Assembly: GCF_023156505.1 (NCBI RefSeq)
Contig: NZ_JALNMJ010000023.1
Location: 26,601 to 90,600, forward strand
Direction of reading: 5' to 3'
DNA length: 64,000 nucleotides
DNA from: Roseibium sediminicola
GTDB taxonomy: Bacteria > Pseudomonadota > Alphaproteobacteria > Rhizobiales > Stappiaceae
Shown: positions 23,973-32,250 of the stretch, piece by piece
Layout of the letters: every line of letters starts with the position of its first letter
Numbering within the stretch: the first letter of the stretch is position 1
Made by a program: the position numbers and the translations under genes
Notes under the pieces: model-generated
Seen by the model: only the letters and a program-made list of their open reading frames with translations
The model's database searches: none
What the model was told of the DNA's origin: nothing

Positions 23973-26957
23973 ATGATCCGCGCCATGTCGACGCAAGATT
24001 CCTCCCCCGCCCTCACCGCCGATGACCACCTGATCCTGGTCGACGGTTCCACCTTCATCTTCCGCGCTTATCACGCGCTGCCGCCGCTGACACGAAAGCC
24101 GGACGGGCTGCCGGTCGGCGCCGTCTCCGGCTTCTGCAACATGCTGTGGAAGCTGCTGCAGGAGGGCCTGACCCCGGAAGAGGGCGACGAGCCGACGCAT
24201 TTTGCGGTGATCTTCGACCATTCGGCGAAGACCTTCCGCAATGACATCTATCCGGAATACAAGGCCCACCGGCCGGAACCGCCGGAAGACCTGGTGCCGC
24301 AGTTCGGCCTGATCCGGGAGGCAACGCGCGCCTTCTCCGTCCATTGCGTCGAGCAGGCGGGTTTCGAGGCCGACGACCTGATCGCGACCTATGCGCGCCA
24401 GGCCGCCGATCAGGGTGCCCGCGTCACCATTGTTTCCGGCGACAAGGACCTGATGCAGCTGATCGGGCCGAAAGTCGGCATGATCGACACGATGAAAAAC
24501 AAGGTCTTCGGCGAGGCGGAAGTCTTTGAAAAATTCGGCGTTGGACCGGACAAGGTCATCGAGGTGCAGTCGCTGGCGGGCGACAGCGTCGACAATGTGC
24601 CCGGCGTGCCGGGCATCGGCCTGAAGACCGCAGCCCTCTTGATCAACGAATTCGGCGATCTGGAGAGCCTGCTTTCGCAGGCCGACACGATCAAGCAGAC
24701 CAAACGCCGGGAAAACCTGATCGAATTCGCCGATCAGGCGCGAGTCTCCAAGGAACTGGTGACGCTCAAACAGGACGTTCCGGTGGACGTGCCCGTGGGC
24801 GATCTCTCCGTGACCGAAATCAACGGACCAAAGGCGGTCGGCTTCCTGAAGGCGATGGGCTTCAGCACACTCACCAAGCGTGTTGCGGAAGTAACAGGCG
24901 CGGACCTTGCCAATGTGGACGCGGCCGATTTTCAGGTTCCCGGTTGGGACGTGCCCGACCACAAGGGCCGGATGATGGAACGCGCCGCCACCGGCAGCGG
25001 CTCGGAAGCCGCCAAGACGCCGGGCGACGCGGCGCCGGCACCCGACGGGCTGATGGTGCCACAGACGGTCGCCGATGCACGCGCGGTGCGCATCAAGGCG
25101 ATCCCGGTCGATTCCAGCGCTTATGAAACCGTCACCAGCCTCGACCGGCTGAAGGAATGGTGCGACGCGGCCTATGAAAAGGGCTATATCGCCTTCGACA
25201 CGGAAACCACCTCGCTCGATGCCATGCAGGCGGAGCTGGTAGGCCTGTCGCTGTCGACCGAACCGGGCAAGGCCTGCTACGTGCCGCTTGCCCATGTGGA
25301 CGGCGAGGGCGATCTTCTGGGCGGCGGCGGCCTGGTCGAGGGCCAGATCCCGCTGAAGGACGCGATCGAGGTGCTGAAGCCGATGCTGGAGGACCGTTCG
25401 GTCCTGAAGATCGCGCAGAACCTCAAATATGACTGGCTGGTGATGACCCGCTACGGCGTCGACATCACGCCCTATGACGACACCATGCTGCTCTCCTACA
25501 CCGTCGATGCCGGCAAGGGCGGCAACGGCATGGACGAGCTCTCCGAGCGCTGGCTCGATCACAAGCCGATCCCGTTCAAGGAGGTCTGCGGCTCGGGCAA
25601 GTCGATGATCACCTTCGACAAGGTGGCGATCGACAAGGCGACCGCCTATGCCGCCGAGGACGCGGATGTCACCCTGCGCCTATGGCTGATCCTGAAGCCG
25701 CGGCTGGCGAGCGACAAGATGGCGACCGTCTACGAGACCCTGGAACGGCCGATGGTGCCGGTGCTGGCGCGCATGGAAAAGCGCGGCATTTCCGTCGACC
25801 GGCAGATGTTGTCGCGGCTTTCCGGCGATTTTGCGCAAGGCATGGCCGCCAAGGAATCGGAAATCTACGAGCTCGCCGGCCAAAGCTTCAACATCGGCTC
25901 ACCGAAACAGCTCGGCGACATTCTCTTCGGCCAGATGGGCCTGCCCGGCGGCAAGAAGACCAAGACCGGCGCGTGGTCGACCTCGGCCCAGGTGCTGGAA
26001 GACCTGGCCGCCGAGGGTCATGAACTGCCGTCGAAAATCGTCTCCTGGCGCCAGCTGTCCAAGCTGAAATCGACCTATTCGGATGCGCTGCCCGGCTACA
26101 TCAACCCGGAGACGAACCGGGTGCACACGTCCTATGCGCTGGCGGCGACCACGACCGGGCGCCTGTCCTCTTCGGAGCCGAACCTGCAGAACATCCCGGT
26201 CCGGACCGAGGAAGGCCGCAAGATCCGCAAGGCCTTCATCGCCGAAAAGGGCCACAAGCTGATTTCGGCCGACTACAGCCAGATCGAATTGCGCGTGCTG
26301 GCCCATATGGCCGACATCCCGCAGCTGAAACAGGCGTTCGAGGACGGGCTCGACATTCACGCCATGACGGCGAGCGAGATGTTCGGCACGCCGATCGAGG
26401 GCATGGACCCGATGGTCCGCCGCCAGGCGAAAGCCATCAATTTCGGCATCATCTACGGAATTTCCGCCTTCGGCCTCGCCAACCAGCTCGGCATCCCGCG
26501 CGGTGAGGCAAGCGACTATATCAAGACCTATTTCGAGCGCTTCCCGGGCATCAAGGACTATATGGAAGCGACCAAGAAACAGGTGCACGCCAACGGCTAT
26601 GTCACCACGATCTTCGGCCGCAAGGCCCATTATCCGGAGGTGAACACCAAGAACCCGAATATGCGCGCCTTCTATGAACGCGCGGCGATCAACGCCCCGA
26701 TCCAGGGTTCGGCCTCCGACATCCTGCGCCGTGCCATGGTGCGCATGGAGGACCGCCTGGCGAACTCAAAGCTCGACGCGCAGATGCTGCTGCAGGTCCA
26801 TGACGAACTGATCTTCGAAGTGCCGGAAGGCCAGGTCGAGGACACCATTCCGGTGATCAGGGACGTCATGGAAAACGCCTGCGACCCGGCGCTGAAACTC
26901 ACCGTGCCGCTGCAGGTCGATGCCAGGGCGGCCGACAATTGGGACGAGGCGCATTAG
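23973..26957 (+). CDS. polA: DNA polymerase I
   Basis: A 994-residue family A DNA polymerase used in repair and Okazaki-fragment processing. The 5'-3' exonuclease occupies about residues 15-310 (LVDGSTFIFRAYHALPPLT, GDKDLMQL). The 3'-5' proofreading domain is intact (AFDTETTSLDAM, MLLSYTVDAG). The polymerase shows SADYSQIELRVLAH (motif A), RRQAKAINFGIIYG (O helix) and LLQVHDELIFEVP (motif C). An alternative ATG lies 12 nt downstream at 23985. Length is slightly above the usual 930, mostly from the linker around residues 330-370. Confidence 0.97.
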   Translation: MIRAMSTQDSSPALTADDHLILVDGSTFIFRAYHALPPLTRKPDGLPVGAVSGFCNMLWKLLQEGLTPEEGDEPTHFAVIFDHSAKTFRNDIYPEYKAHRPEPPEDLVPQFGLIREATRAFSVHCVEQAGFEADDLIATYARQAADQGARVTIVSGDKDLMQLIGPKVGMIDTMKNKVFGEAEVFEKFGVGPDKVIEVQSLAGDSVDNVPGVPGIGLKTAALLINEFGDLESLLSQADTIKQTKRRENLIEFADQARVSKELVTLKQDVPVDVPVGDLSVTEINGPKAVGFLKAMGFSTLTKRVAEVTGADLANVDAADFQVPGWDVPDHKGRMMERAATGSGSEAAKTPGDAAPAPDGLMVPQTVADARAVRIKAIPVDSSAYETVTSLDRLKEWCDAAYEKGYIAFDTETTSLDAMQAELVGLSLSTEPGKACYVPLAHVDGEGDLLGGGGLVEGQIPLKDAIEVLKPMLEDRSVLKIAQNLKYDWLVMTRYGVDITPYDDTMLLSYTVDAGKGGNGMDELSERWLDHKPIPFKEVCGSGKSMITFDKVAIDKATAYAAEDADVTLRLWLILKPRLASDKMATVYETLERPMVPVLARMEKRGISVDRQMLSRLSGDFAQGMAAKESEIYELAGQSFNIGSPKQLGDILFGQMGLPGGKKTKTGAWSTSAQVLEDLAAEGHELPSKIVSWRQLSKLKSTYSDALPGYINPETNRVHTSYALAATTTGRLSSSEPNLQNIPVRTEEGRKIRKAFIAEKGHKLISADYSQIELRVLAHMADIPQLKQAFEDGLDIHAMTASEMFGTPIEGMDPMVRRQAKAINFGIIYGISAFGLANQLGIPRGEASDYIKTYFERFPGIKDYMEATKKQVHANGYVTTIFGRKAHYPEVNTKNPNMRAFYERAAINAPIQGSASDILRRAMVRMEDRLANSKLDAQMLLQVHDELIFEVPEGQVEDTIPVIRDVMENACDPALKLTVPLQVDARAADNWDEAH

Positions 26958-26973
26958 GCGCCTCGACATTTTC
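26945..26973 (+). terminator. hairpin at the end of polA
   Basis: CGAGGCGC (26945-26952) pairs with GCGCCTCG (26958-26965) around the polA stop codon, followed by ACATTTTC. Stem is strong but the T-run is short and displaced, so this is a moderate terminator candidate. Confidence 0.5.
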
Positions 26974-26993
26974 ACAAAGGCACGTCCTCTCCG

Positions 26994-27124
26994 GCGTCAT
27001 CCAGGCCAAGCGAAGCGCGCGGCGGGACTGGAGAGGCAAGTGCTTTTAGCCTCCTGATCTTCCTCTATCGACACGCCCCGGCTCCCCGATCCCGGGTCTC
27101 CGCTGCGCTGCGCCCGGGATGACG
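26994..27124. repeat. intergenic mosaic repeat (diverged GTCATCCCGG type)
   Basis: Begins GCGTCATCCAGGCCAAGCGA and ends GGGTCTCCGCTGCGCTGCGC followed by CCGGGATGACG, with GGCTCCCCGATCCCGG before it. It fills the gap between polA and the convergent cyclase gene. Confidence 0.75.
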
Positions 27125-27170
27125 GCGGTAGGGTTGCTTCAAGGTTGGAAGTGTCCTCAAGAGGCAATCG

Positions 27171-28004
27171 TCACACCATCGCCATCACCCGGCTCGGGCC
27201 GCCCGTGCCGCCCCTGTTCTTCGGTGCGCCGACGATCAGCGTGGCGCCGCTGACCGGCAGGGCGTCGAGGTTGGCGATGCATTCCAGACCCCAGCGGTTG
27301 CTCGGCAGCCAGGAATAATGCACGGCGAAATCCTGCGACATGCCGTGGTCGAGCGACAGGCTGTCGACAGCAATGCCGACCACATCGGCCTCTTCCATCA
27401 GCATTTGCGTTGCTTCCGCGTGAAAGCCCGGGAAATGCATGACGCCATTGGCATCCGCGTTGCGGAACCTGTCGGTCGCCACATGGGCGTCCCAGCCGGA
27501 ATTCATGGCAACGCAGGCACCGGCCGGGATGTCGCCATGGGCGGAGATCCAGGCTTTCAGGTCGTCTGGTGTGACCTGCGCGTCCGGGTTCTCGGCGGCC
27601 CTCGCCTTGATGTCGACGATGCAGAGCGGCGCGACCAGGTTCTCGACCGGGATTTCCGCAACCGACATGCCGTCGGCCGAGAAATGCAAGGGCGCGTCCA
27701 GATGGGTGCCGGTGTGCTCGTTCACCTTCAGCTCGAAGAGATTGTAGCCGTCCTTGGCAATGTCGAAGACCTGGCTCAACTCGAATTGCGGTTCGCCGCC
27801 AAAGGTCGGAAACGCTGCATGAAGCTCATGGGTCATATCGGCGATTGTCGACGGTGCTTGGGCCATTGCCGGAAGGGCACCGGTCACCGTGCTTGTCAGA
27901 GCGGCCGTTGCCGCTACACCGGAGCCGACCGCGGTTGCCTTGAAAAAATCGCGGCGAGACAGCATGCGCTGCTTGACCGACTGGATGACGCATAGATCGC
28001 ACAT
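27171..28004 (-). CDS. Tat-exported cyclase family protein (kynurenine-formamidase-like)
   Basis: A 277-residue metal-dependent hydrolase of the cyclase family. The metal motif EHTGTHLDAPLHF is near residue 97, with MSQDFAVHYSWLPSNRWGLE and the family C-terminus. The N-terminus carries a twin-arginine signal, SRRDFFKATAVGSG, followed by a hydrophobic stretch and an APAMAQ-like cleavage site, so it is exported folded. The ATG at 28004 has a strong GGAGGAG. Family members open amide or lactone-type bonds; the substrate here is unknown. The amide hydrolase gene ends 71 nt upstream on the same strand. Confidence 0.85.
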   Translation of the reverse strand: MCDLCVIQSVKQRMLSRRDFFKATAVGSGVAATAALTSTVTGALPAMAQAPSTIADMTHELHAAFPTFGGEPQFELSQVFDIAKDGYNLFELKVNEHTGTHLDAPLHFSADGMSVAEIPVENLVAPLCIVDIKARAAENPDAQVTPDDLKAWISAHGDIPAGACVAMNSGWDAHVATDRFRNADANGVMHFPGFHAEATQMLMEEADVVGIAVDSLSLDHGMSQDFAVHYSWLPSNRWGLECIANLDALPVSGATLIVGAPKNRGGTGGPSRVMAMV

Positions 28005-28075
28005 GAAAACTCCTCCGGTTGAGACGGCACTCTGCCAATGGCGCTGACCAGCTGCCTTGCAAAGATTAGCAGCAA

Positions 28076-29182
28076 TTACTCAGGCGTGCAGCTGCTGGCG
28101 GCGATCAACCCGGCGGCCAGGCCCCGGGCGACCTCGGGCTGGCCGAGATGGGCGGTCTCGGACATGGAACCAAGCACCTCGGCAAGGCTGGCCGCCAGGC
28201 CGCTGCCCTCAAGGGGCTGCAGCACGTCCTGCAACGTGTCCGGTGTCAGTGTGCTCAGGGCCGCGCCGACCGGAGCACCCCGGCAGGCAAAATTCTGAGA
28301 ACCGAGATCAATCACCAGATCTTCAGCATGTCCTTTCAAACGCAGCCGCATCGCCTGGCTTTGCGGTTCGAACACCACCTGCCAGCGCGTTTCCCGATTG
28401 GCCAGTCGGTCCAGCGCGGCAAAGGCACTCTGCGGGTCGAATGAGGTTTTTGCCGCTCCGGTCAGACCGGCGGCAATTGCAAAGCGGTCAAGGCTGTTGG
28501 TTTCACCCGGCCTCTGTTCCTCCGGCATGGGCACCTTGCCTCCGAAGCCCTGCATTTTACCAATGTGCTCGATCGCCGCAGCGTAGCTGGTGTTGGTCAG
28601 GGCCGGCACCGGCAGGCTGTCGCCTGTGTGAACCTGAAGCCCATTTTGGGCCGGAGTGAGGATTGCGGCGGCGCCCGTCCGATCGAACAGGAAATAGTGG
28701 ATCGGCACCACTCCCTCGATCCGGACCGTCTCTAGCTTCGCCAGCGCTTCTTCCACCGACCCGGACGTGTCGAGCAGAAACTGGATGAATTCCAGTTCGC
28801 TCACCGTCGGTGCATCGGTTGAACCACCGTAAATCGCGGCCTCGTTCCACATCAGCGTGATCGCGAGGCCTGCCGTGTTCATCCCGGCCGTCGGCATGCC
28901 AGGTCCGACCTGGTTGACTGTAACGCTGCCGTAGCGGGCCGACCAGCGTGCGCCATTGCCGTCCATGACCGAGCGGCGCTCGATCCCTTCGACGTTCACG
29001 ATCAGGAACCCGGCGCCAGTCTCGGCAAAGTCGAAGTTGAAGGCCAGAACCGGTTGCTCAGGGTCGGGGAAAGCCAAAGTGGAACAGGCCCCGGCCGGAG
29101 CGGCGGTTAAAAAGTGTAGGGAAAGGATCACCGGCAGCAGCAGTGGCATGGCGGATCGGCGGCGCGATTTGAGACCTGTCAT
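28076..29182 (-). CDS. exported Ntn-hydrolase, choloylglycine hydrolase / penicillin V acylase family
   Basis: A 368-residue linear-amide hydrolase. A signal peptide (LLLPVILSLHFLTAAPAGA) ends directly at the cysteine of CSTLAFPDPEQP, which would become the N-terminal nucleophile after processing, as in the C59 family. Further family features are FNFDFAETG, the asparagine region VNQVGPGMPTAGMNTAGLAI and LEFIQFLLDTSGSVEEAL. Gram-negative members of this family hydrolyse penicillin V and, in some cases, N-acyl-homoserine lactones. Periplasmic location is expected. Divergent from the LytTR gene. Confidence 0.85.
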   Translation of the reverse strand: MTGLKSRRRSAMPLLLPVILSLHFLTAAPAGACSTLAFPDPEQPVLAFNFDFAETGAGFLIVNVEGIERRSVMDGNGARWSARYGSVTVNQVGPGMPTAGMNTAGLAITLMWNEAAIYGGSTDAPTVSELEFIQFLLDTSGSVEEALAKLETVRIEGVVPIHYFLFDRTGAAAILTPAQNGLQVHTGDSLPVPALTNTSYAAAIEHIGKMQGFGGKVPMPEEQRPGETNSLDRFAIAAGLTGAAKTSFDPQSAFAALDRLANRETRWQVVFEPQSQAMRLRLKGHAEDLVIDLGSQNFACRGAPVGAALSTLTPDTLQDVLQPLEGSGLAASLAEVLGSMSETAHLGQPEVARGLAAGLIAASSCTPE

Positions 29183-29258
29183 GGTTTCCTCATCTCGGTT
29201 GGATTAGGGTCTCAGCCATGATCCGTTTGAGCGCCAAGACCAATGGAGATTTCGCCAA

Positions 29259-30110
29259 GTGCAGCTCAGTTTCGTGAACAACACGCATGTCACGCAAATT
29301 CGGCACGACCTCGTCGCCCCGTTCGCGTCCCGCCGCAGCCTGGCCTTGCTTGTGACACTCGCCGGACTGGCCGGCCTTGTTGGGCCCTTCGGCACCTTTG
29401 ACGCCTATCCGACAGTCTTGCGTTTCCTTTATTGGAGCGCGGTCGCGAGCCTAACGGCTGCCGTCGGCCACGCATCCGCATCGGGCCTTGAGCGGTTTCT
29501 GCGTCAAAGGCAGGTGCCTGCCCCTTTGGAACTTGCCGCAATCGCGCTGCTGGCCGCGCTGCCTGTCTCACTGGTTGTCGCCCTCGTGAGCCTCGCCTTC
29601 GGCTTCAACCCGTTTCACCACGACCTGCCGGTTCTTTATCTGCAATGCGCAGCGGTGATGGGTGCCATCGTCACCGTGTTCCATCTGGCCGAACCGCCCG
29701 TGTCTTCGGCGCAACAACAGAACTCCGGCGACACGCCGGTGGTTCTGCGGCGTCTGCCACCGGCCAAACGGGGTCGCCTCATGCGCCTGTCGGCACAGGA
29801 CCACTATGTCGAGGTGGTCACCGACAAGGGACGGGAGCTTATCGCCCTGCGATTTCGCGATGCCATCAAGGAGACCGAGCCGGAATCGGGCATTCAGTGC
29901 CACCGGTCCCACTGGGTTGCCCTGCACACCGTTACCGGCCGCGCACGGCAGAATGGCCGGGCCGGACTGACGCTATCGGGCGGAGATTTCATTCCGATTG
30001 GCCGATCCTTTGACCCGGCGGTGAAGGCGGCTCTGAGCAATCCGGATGGATCCACCAGTGCCCGCGCCAATCGGAAGCGGACGTCATTTTCCGGCACTGG
30101 AACGGTGTAG
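29259..30110 (+). CDS. membrane-anchored LytTR-type regulator
   Basis: A 283-residue protein. Four predicted membrane helices span about residues 27-150 (LALLVTLAGLAGLVGPFGTF, FLYWSAVASLTAAVGHASAS, IALLAALPVSLVVALVSLAF, LYLQCAAVMGAIVTVFHLA). A C-terminal LytTR DNA-binding domain follows (RLMRLSAQDHYVEVVTDKGR, CHRSHWVALHTV, GGDFIPIGRSF). This is the membrane-LytTR class often found in alphaproteobacteria without a kinase partner. It starts at GTG 29259 and is divergent, with a 76-nt gap, from the exported amide hydrolase that it may regulate (inference). Confidence 0.85.
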   Translation: MQLSFVNNTHVTQIRHDLVAPFASRRSLALLVTLAGLAGLVGPFGTFDAYPTVLRFLYWSAVASLTAAVGHASASGLERFLRQRQVPAPLELAAIALLAALPVSLVVALVSLAFGFNPFHHDLPVLYLQCAAVMGAIVTVFHLAEPPVSSAQQQNSGDTPVVLRRLPPAKRGRLMRLSAQDHYVEVVTDKGRELIALRFRDAIKETEPESGIQCHRSHWVALHTVTGRARQNGRAGLTLSGGDFIPIGRSFDPAVKAALSNPDGSTSARANRKRTSFSGTGTV

Positions 30111-30138
30111 CTCGGCAGCGCGTCCTCCGGTCAGACCT

Positions 30139-31047
30139 TCACACCACCCGCAGTTCCGGCGAGATCTTGCCCGCCAGCACGGAGCGCGGCGCGATGGCGT
30201 TTTGCAGGAGGTCGTTGAGATGCTCTTCCAGATAATCGACGATCGGCGATTGAGTGGTCGACTGCGTGTAGATGGCCAGCTGCGTTGCCGGCAGTTTCGG
30301 AAAACCGTCCTGTTCCTTCAGAACCTTGATGCCGTCCTGGAGCGCGCCCGTCGGTAGGCAGCAGATGCCAGCGCCGGACAGGACCGCAACCTGGGCGGCG
30401 GCGACGCTGGTGGTGGTGATGCGCTCATACCATTGCCGGCCGGCGCGGGCGAGGGCGCTGAAGGCCATCTCGCGGAATGGACAGGGTTGCGGAAACAGGA
30501 TCAGCGGCAACGGATCGGTCAGCTGGCAGGTGTCGCTGACGGCCCAGTGCAACGGCTCCTCGACCACTTCGTCCGGCAACGCCTTGGAGGCGGTGACCAG
30601 GGCGATTGCCAGGTTGATCTCGTTGTTGGTGAGCATTTCATGCAAGGTGGCGCTGTCGGCGACCGTCATTTCCAGCTTCACATTGGGATGGATGCGCACG
30701 AAATTGCAGAAGATCGACTGCAGCTGGCCGGTGGCGTACCATTCCGGCAGGCCGACATGGACCGTGCCGGTGAGTTCGGGCGCGGAGAGGCGCAGACGGG
30801 CTTCCTCGTGGGAGCGCAGGATTTCCGTGGCGTGCTGATAGAGGATCCGGCCCGCGGGGGTCAGGTTCATGGTGCGCGCGTTGCGCTCGATCAGGGGTTT
30901 GCCGACCCTGTCCTCCAGGCGGCGCAGCTGGGTGCTGACGCAAGGCTGGGTGCGGTTGAGCCGGGTCCCCGCGTGGGTGACGTTGCCGGCTTCGGCCACG
31001 GCAACAAACGCTTCCAGCAACTCGATGTTAAAACGGCCGATGGTCAA
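30139..31047 (-). CDS. LysR family transcriptional regulator
   Basis: A 302-residue LTTR with an N-terminal winged HTH (LLEAFVAVAEAGNVTHAGTR, then LNRTQPCVSTQLRRLEDRVG) and a C-terminal effector-binding domain. The start is TTG at 31047 behind GGAGGCAGGGAA. The gene is divergent from the methyltransferase-MFS pair, with a candidate LTTR box between them at 31110-31126. By the usual LTTR arrangement it should control that pair and itself; the effector is unknown. Confidence 0.92.
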   Translation of the reverse strand: MTIGRFNIELLEAFVAVAEAGNVTHAGTRLNRTQPCVSTQLRRLEDRVGKPLIERNARTMNLTPAGRILYQHATEILRSHEEARLRLSAPELTGTVHVGLPEWYATGQLQSIFCNFVRIHPNVKLEMTVADSATLHEMLTNNEINLAIALVTASKALPDEVVEEPLHWAVSDTCQLTDPLPLILFPQPCPFREMAFSALARAGRQWYERITTTSVAAAQVAVLSGAGICCLPTGALQDGIKVLKEQDGFPKLPATQLAIYTQSTTQSPIVDYLEEHLNDLLQNAIAPRSVLAGKISPELRVV

Positions 31048-31109
31048 TTCCCTGCCTCCGTTTTAGCGCCTGCTCCGTTAACTCTTCCACCAGGTCAGCG
31101 CTGGACAAG

Positions 31110-31126
31110 CATAACGTTCTATTATG
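31110..31126. promoter_or_regulatory. candidate LysR-regulator binding box
   Basis: CATAACGTTCTATTATG is a dyad (CATAA-N7-TTATG) containing the LTTR core T-N11-A. It lies 63 nt upstream of the LysR start and 80 nt upstream of the methyltransferase ATG in the divergent gap, the standard position for an LTTR recognition site. Confidence 0.55.
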
Positions 31127-31205
31127 ATGCGCTTCAATTATAAATTTAAACAGGGGTAAAAAATCCCGTAATCCGGGAGTCTCCTTGTCAAAACAGGTAG
31201 CCGCC

Positions 31206-32249
31206 ATGACTTTAGCGCTTTCCTTTGGCCAGCCGGAGCATCGGCCAGACCACCACCGTTTTTCCGCAGAAACCTCTTTGCAGCAAAAAGTCCACCGGGC
31301 GATCGCCGCTCATACCGAATTCAGTCTTGACCGCATCCTGACCCAGGACAACCGGGTCAAATACACCAATGCCGGGTCACAGGAGACTGCGACCGGACAT
31401 CTGGACGAGGTGTTCCAGCTGATGCGCCAGCTCAACGAAGGCGGCATCGCCTCGCCTACCCTGGGCCGTCTCGCCAAGACCGGACGTTCCTTCCGCGAAG
31501 CGCTGGAAGAAAGCTGCGTGGCCATTGCCGAAACGCTCGGTGGGAAGCCGCTGATCTATGTCGAGCTCGGTCCCGAACCGATAAAGACCGGCTTCATTCT
31601 GAAAACGCTGCTGCGGCTGGGCGTTGTCATCGACCGCTACATCGCCGTCGACATCAATCCGAAATCCGCCGGCCCCATGAAGGCCGCGCTGGCGGAAATC
31701 CTGCCGGGAACGCCCCTGACCTTTGTCACCTCGTCCTTCGAGGAGTTCCGGCTTGCCGACGCGGTTGAACAGGGCGCGCCGCGCGCTGTCATCACCATGC
31801 TCGGCTTCCAGGAAGGCAATGACGATCCCTTCGTGGTCAATGACTGGCTTGCCGGCATCGCCCGGCCGGGTGACCTGCTGCTCTCCGAAAGCCAGCTTTA
31901 CACCACCGGTCAGGTCGACAAGATTTCCGGCTTCTATGCCCATCCGGCAATGCAGAGGTTCTCGCGCATCGCCTTTGAGCGGGCCGTCGACCGCAATCTG
32001 CCGACACTCAACCGGTTCTTTCTGCTGCCGGTCGCCTTCCGCGACGGCCAGAGCGCGCAAGTGGCCATTCTGGCTGAAGAATATGCCGGTTCAATCAGTG
32101 CAAGAAACTTGCATGTTTCCAACTTCTGCCTGAAACTTACCCTCGATCAGTACCGCCACTACCGGCAGGAGGGTGGCCATTTCACGATTGTCGGCGAGAG
32201 CTCCACGGATGACCAAACACTTCACTTCCAGCTCTCCCGCCGGGTATGA
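31206..32249 (+). CDS. EgtD-like SAM-dependent methyltransferase
   Basis: A 347-residue protein that looks like a distant member of the histidine N-alpha-methyltransferase (EgtD, Methyltransf_33) family. The SAM-binding strand IYVELGPEPIKTGFILKTLL is near residue 117. It is followed by YIAVDINPKSAGPMKAALAE, ITMLGFQEGNDDPFVVNDWL and RPGDLLLSESQLYTTGQVDK, matching EgtD's pattern of the SAM fold. No egtB or egtC is nearby, so ergothioneine synthesis is not indicated. The ATG at 31206 is preferred to a TTG at 31185. An MFS transporter follows 1 nt later, suggesting a made-and-exported small molecule. Confidence 0.7.
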   Translation: MTLALSFGQPEHRPDHHRFSAETSLQQKVHRAIAAHTEFSLDRILTQDNRVKYTNAGSQETATGHLDEVFQLMRQLNEGGIASPTLGRLAKTGRSFREALEESCVAIAETLGGKPLIYVELGPEPIKTGFILKTLLRLGVVIDRYIAVDINPKSAGPMKAALAEILPGTPLTFVTSSFEEFRLADAVEQGAPRAVITMLGFQEGNDDPFVVNDWLAGIARPGDLLLSESQLYTTGQVDKISGFYAHPAMQRFSRIAFERAVDRNLPTLNRFFLLPVAFRDGQSAQVAILAEEYAGSISARNLHVSNFCLKLTLDQYRHYRQEGGHFTIVGESSTDDQTLHFQLSRRV

Positions 32250-32250
32250 G

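Noticed and set aside
31206..32249. Part of an ergothioneine (egtBCD) cluster
   Set aside because: No egtB sulfoxide synthase, egtC or egtE is present nearby and the protein is only distantly EgtD-like.
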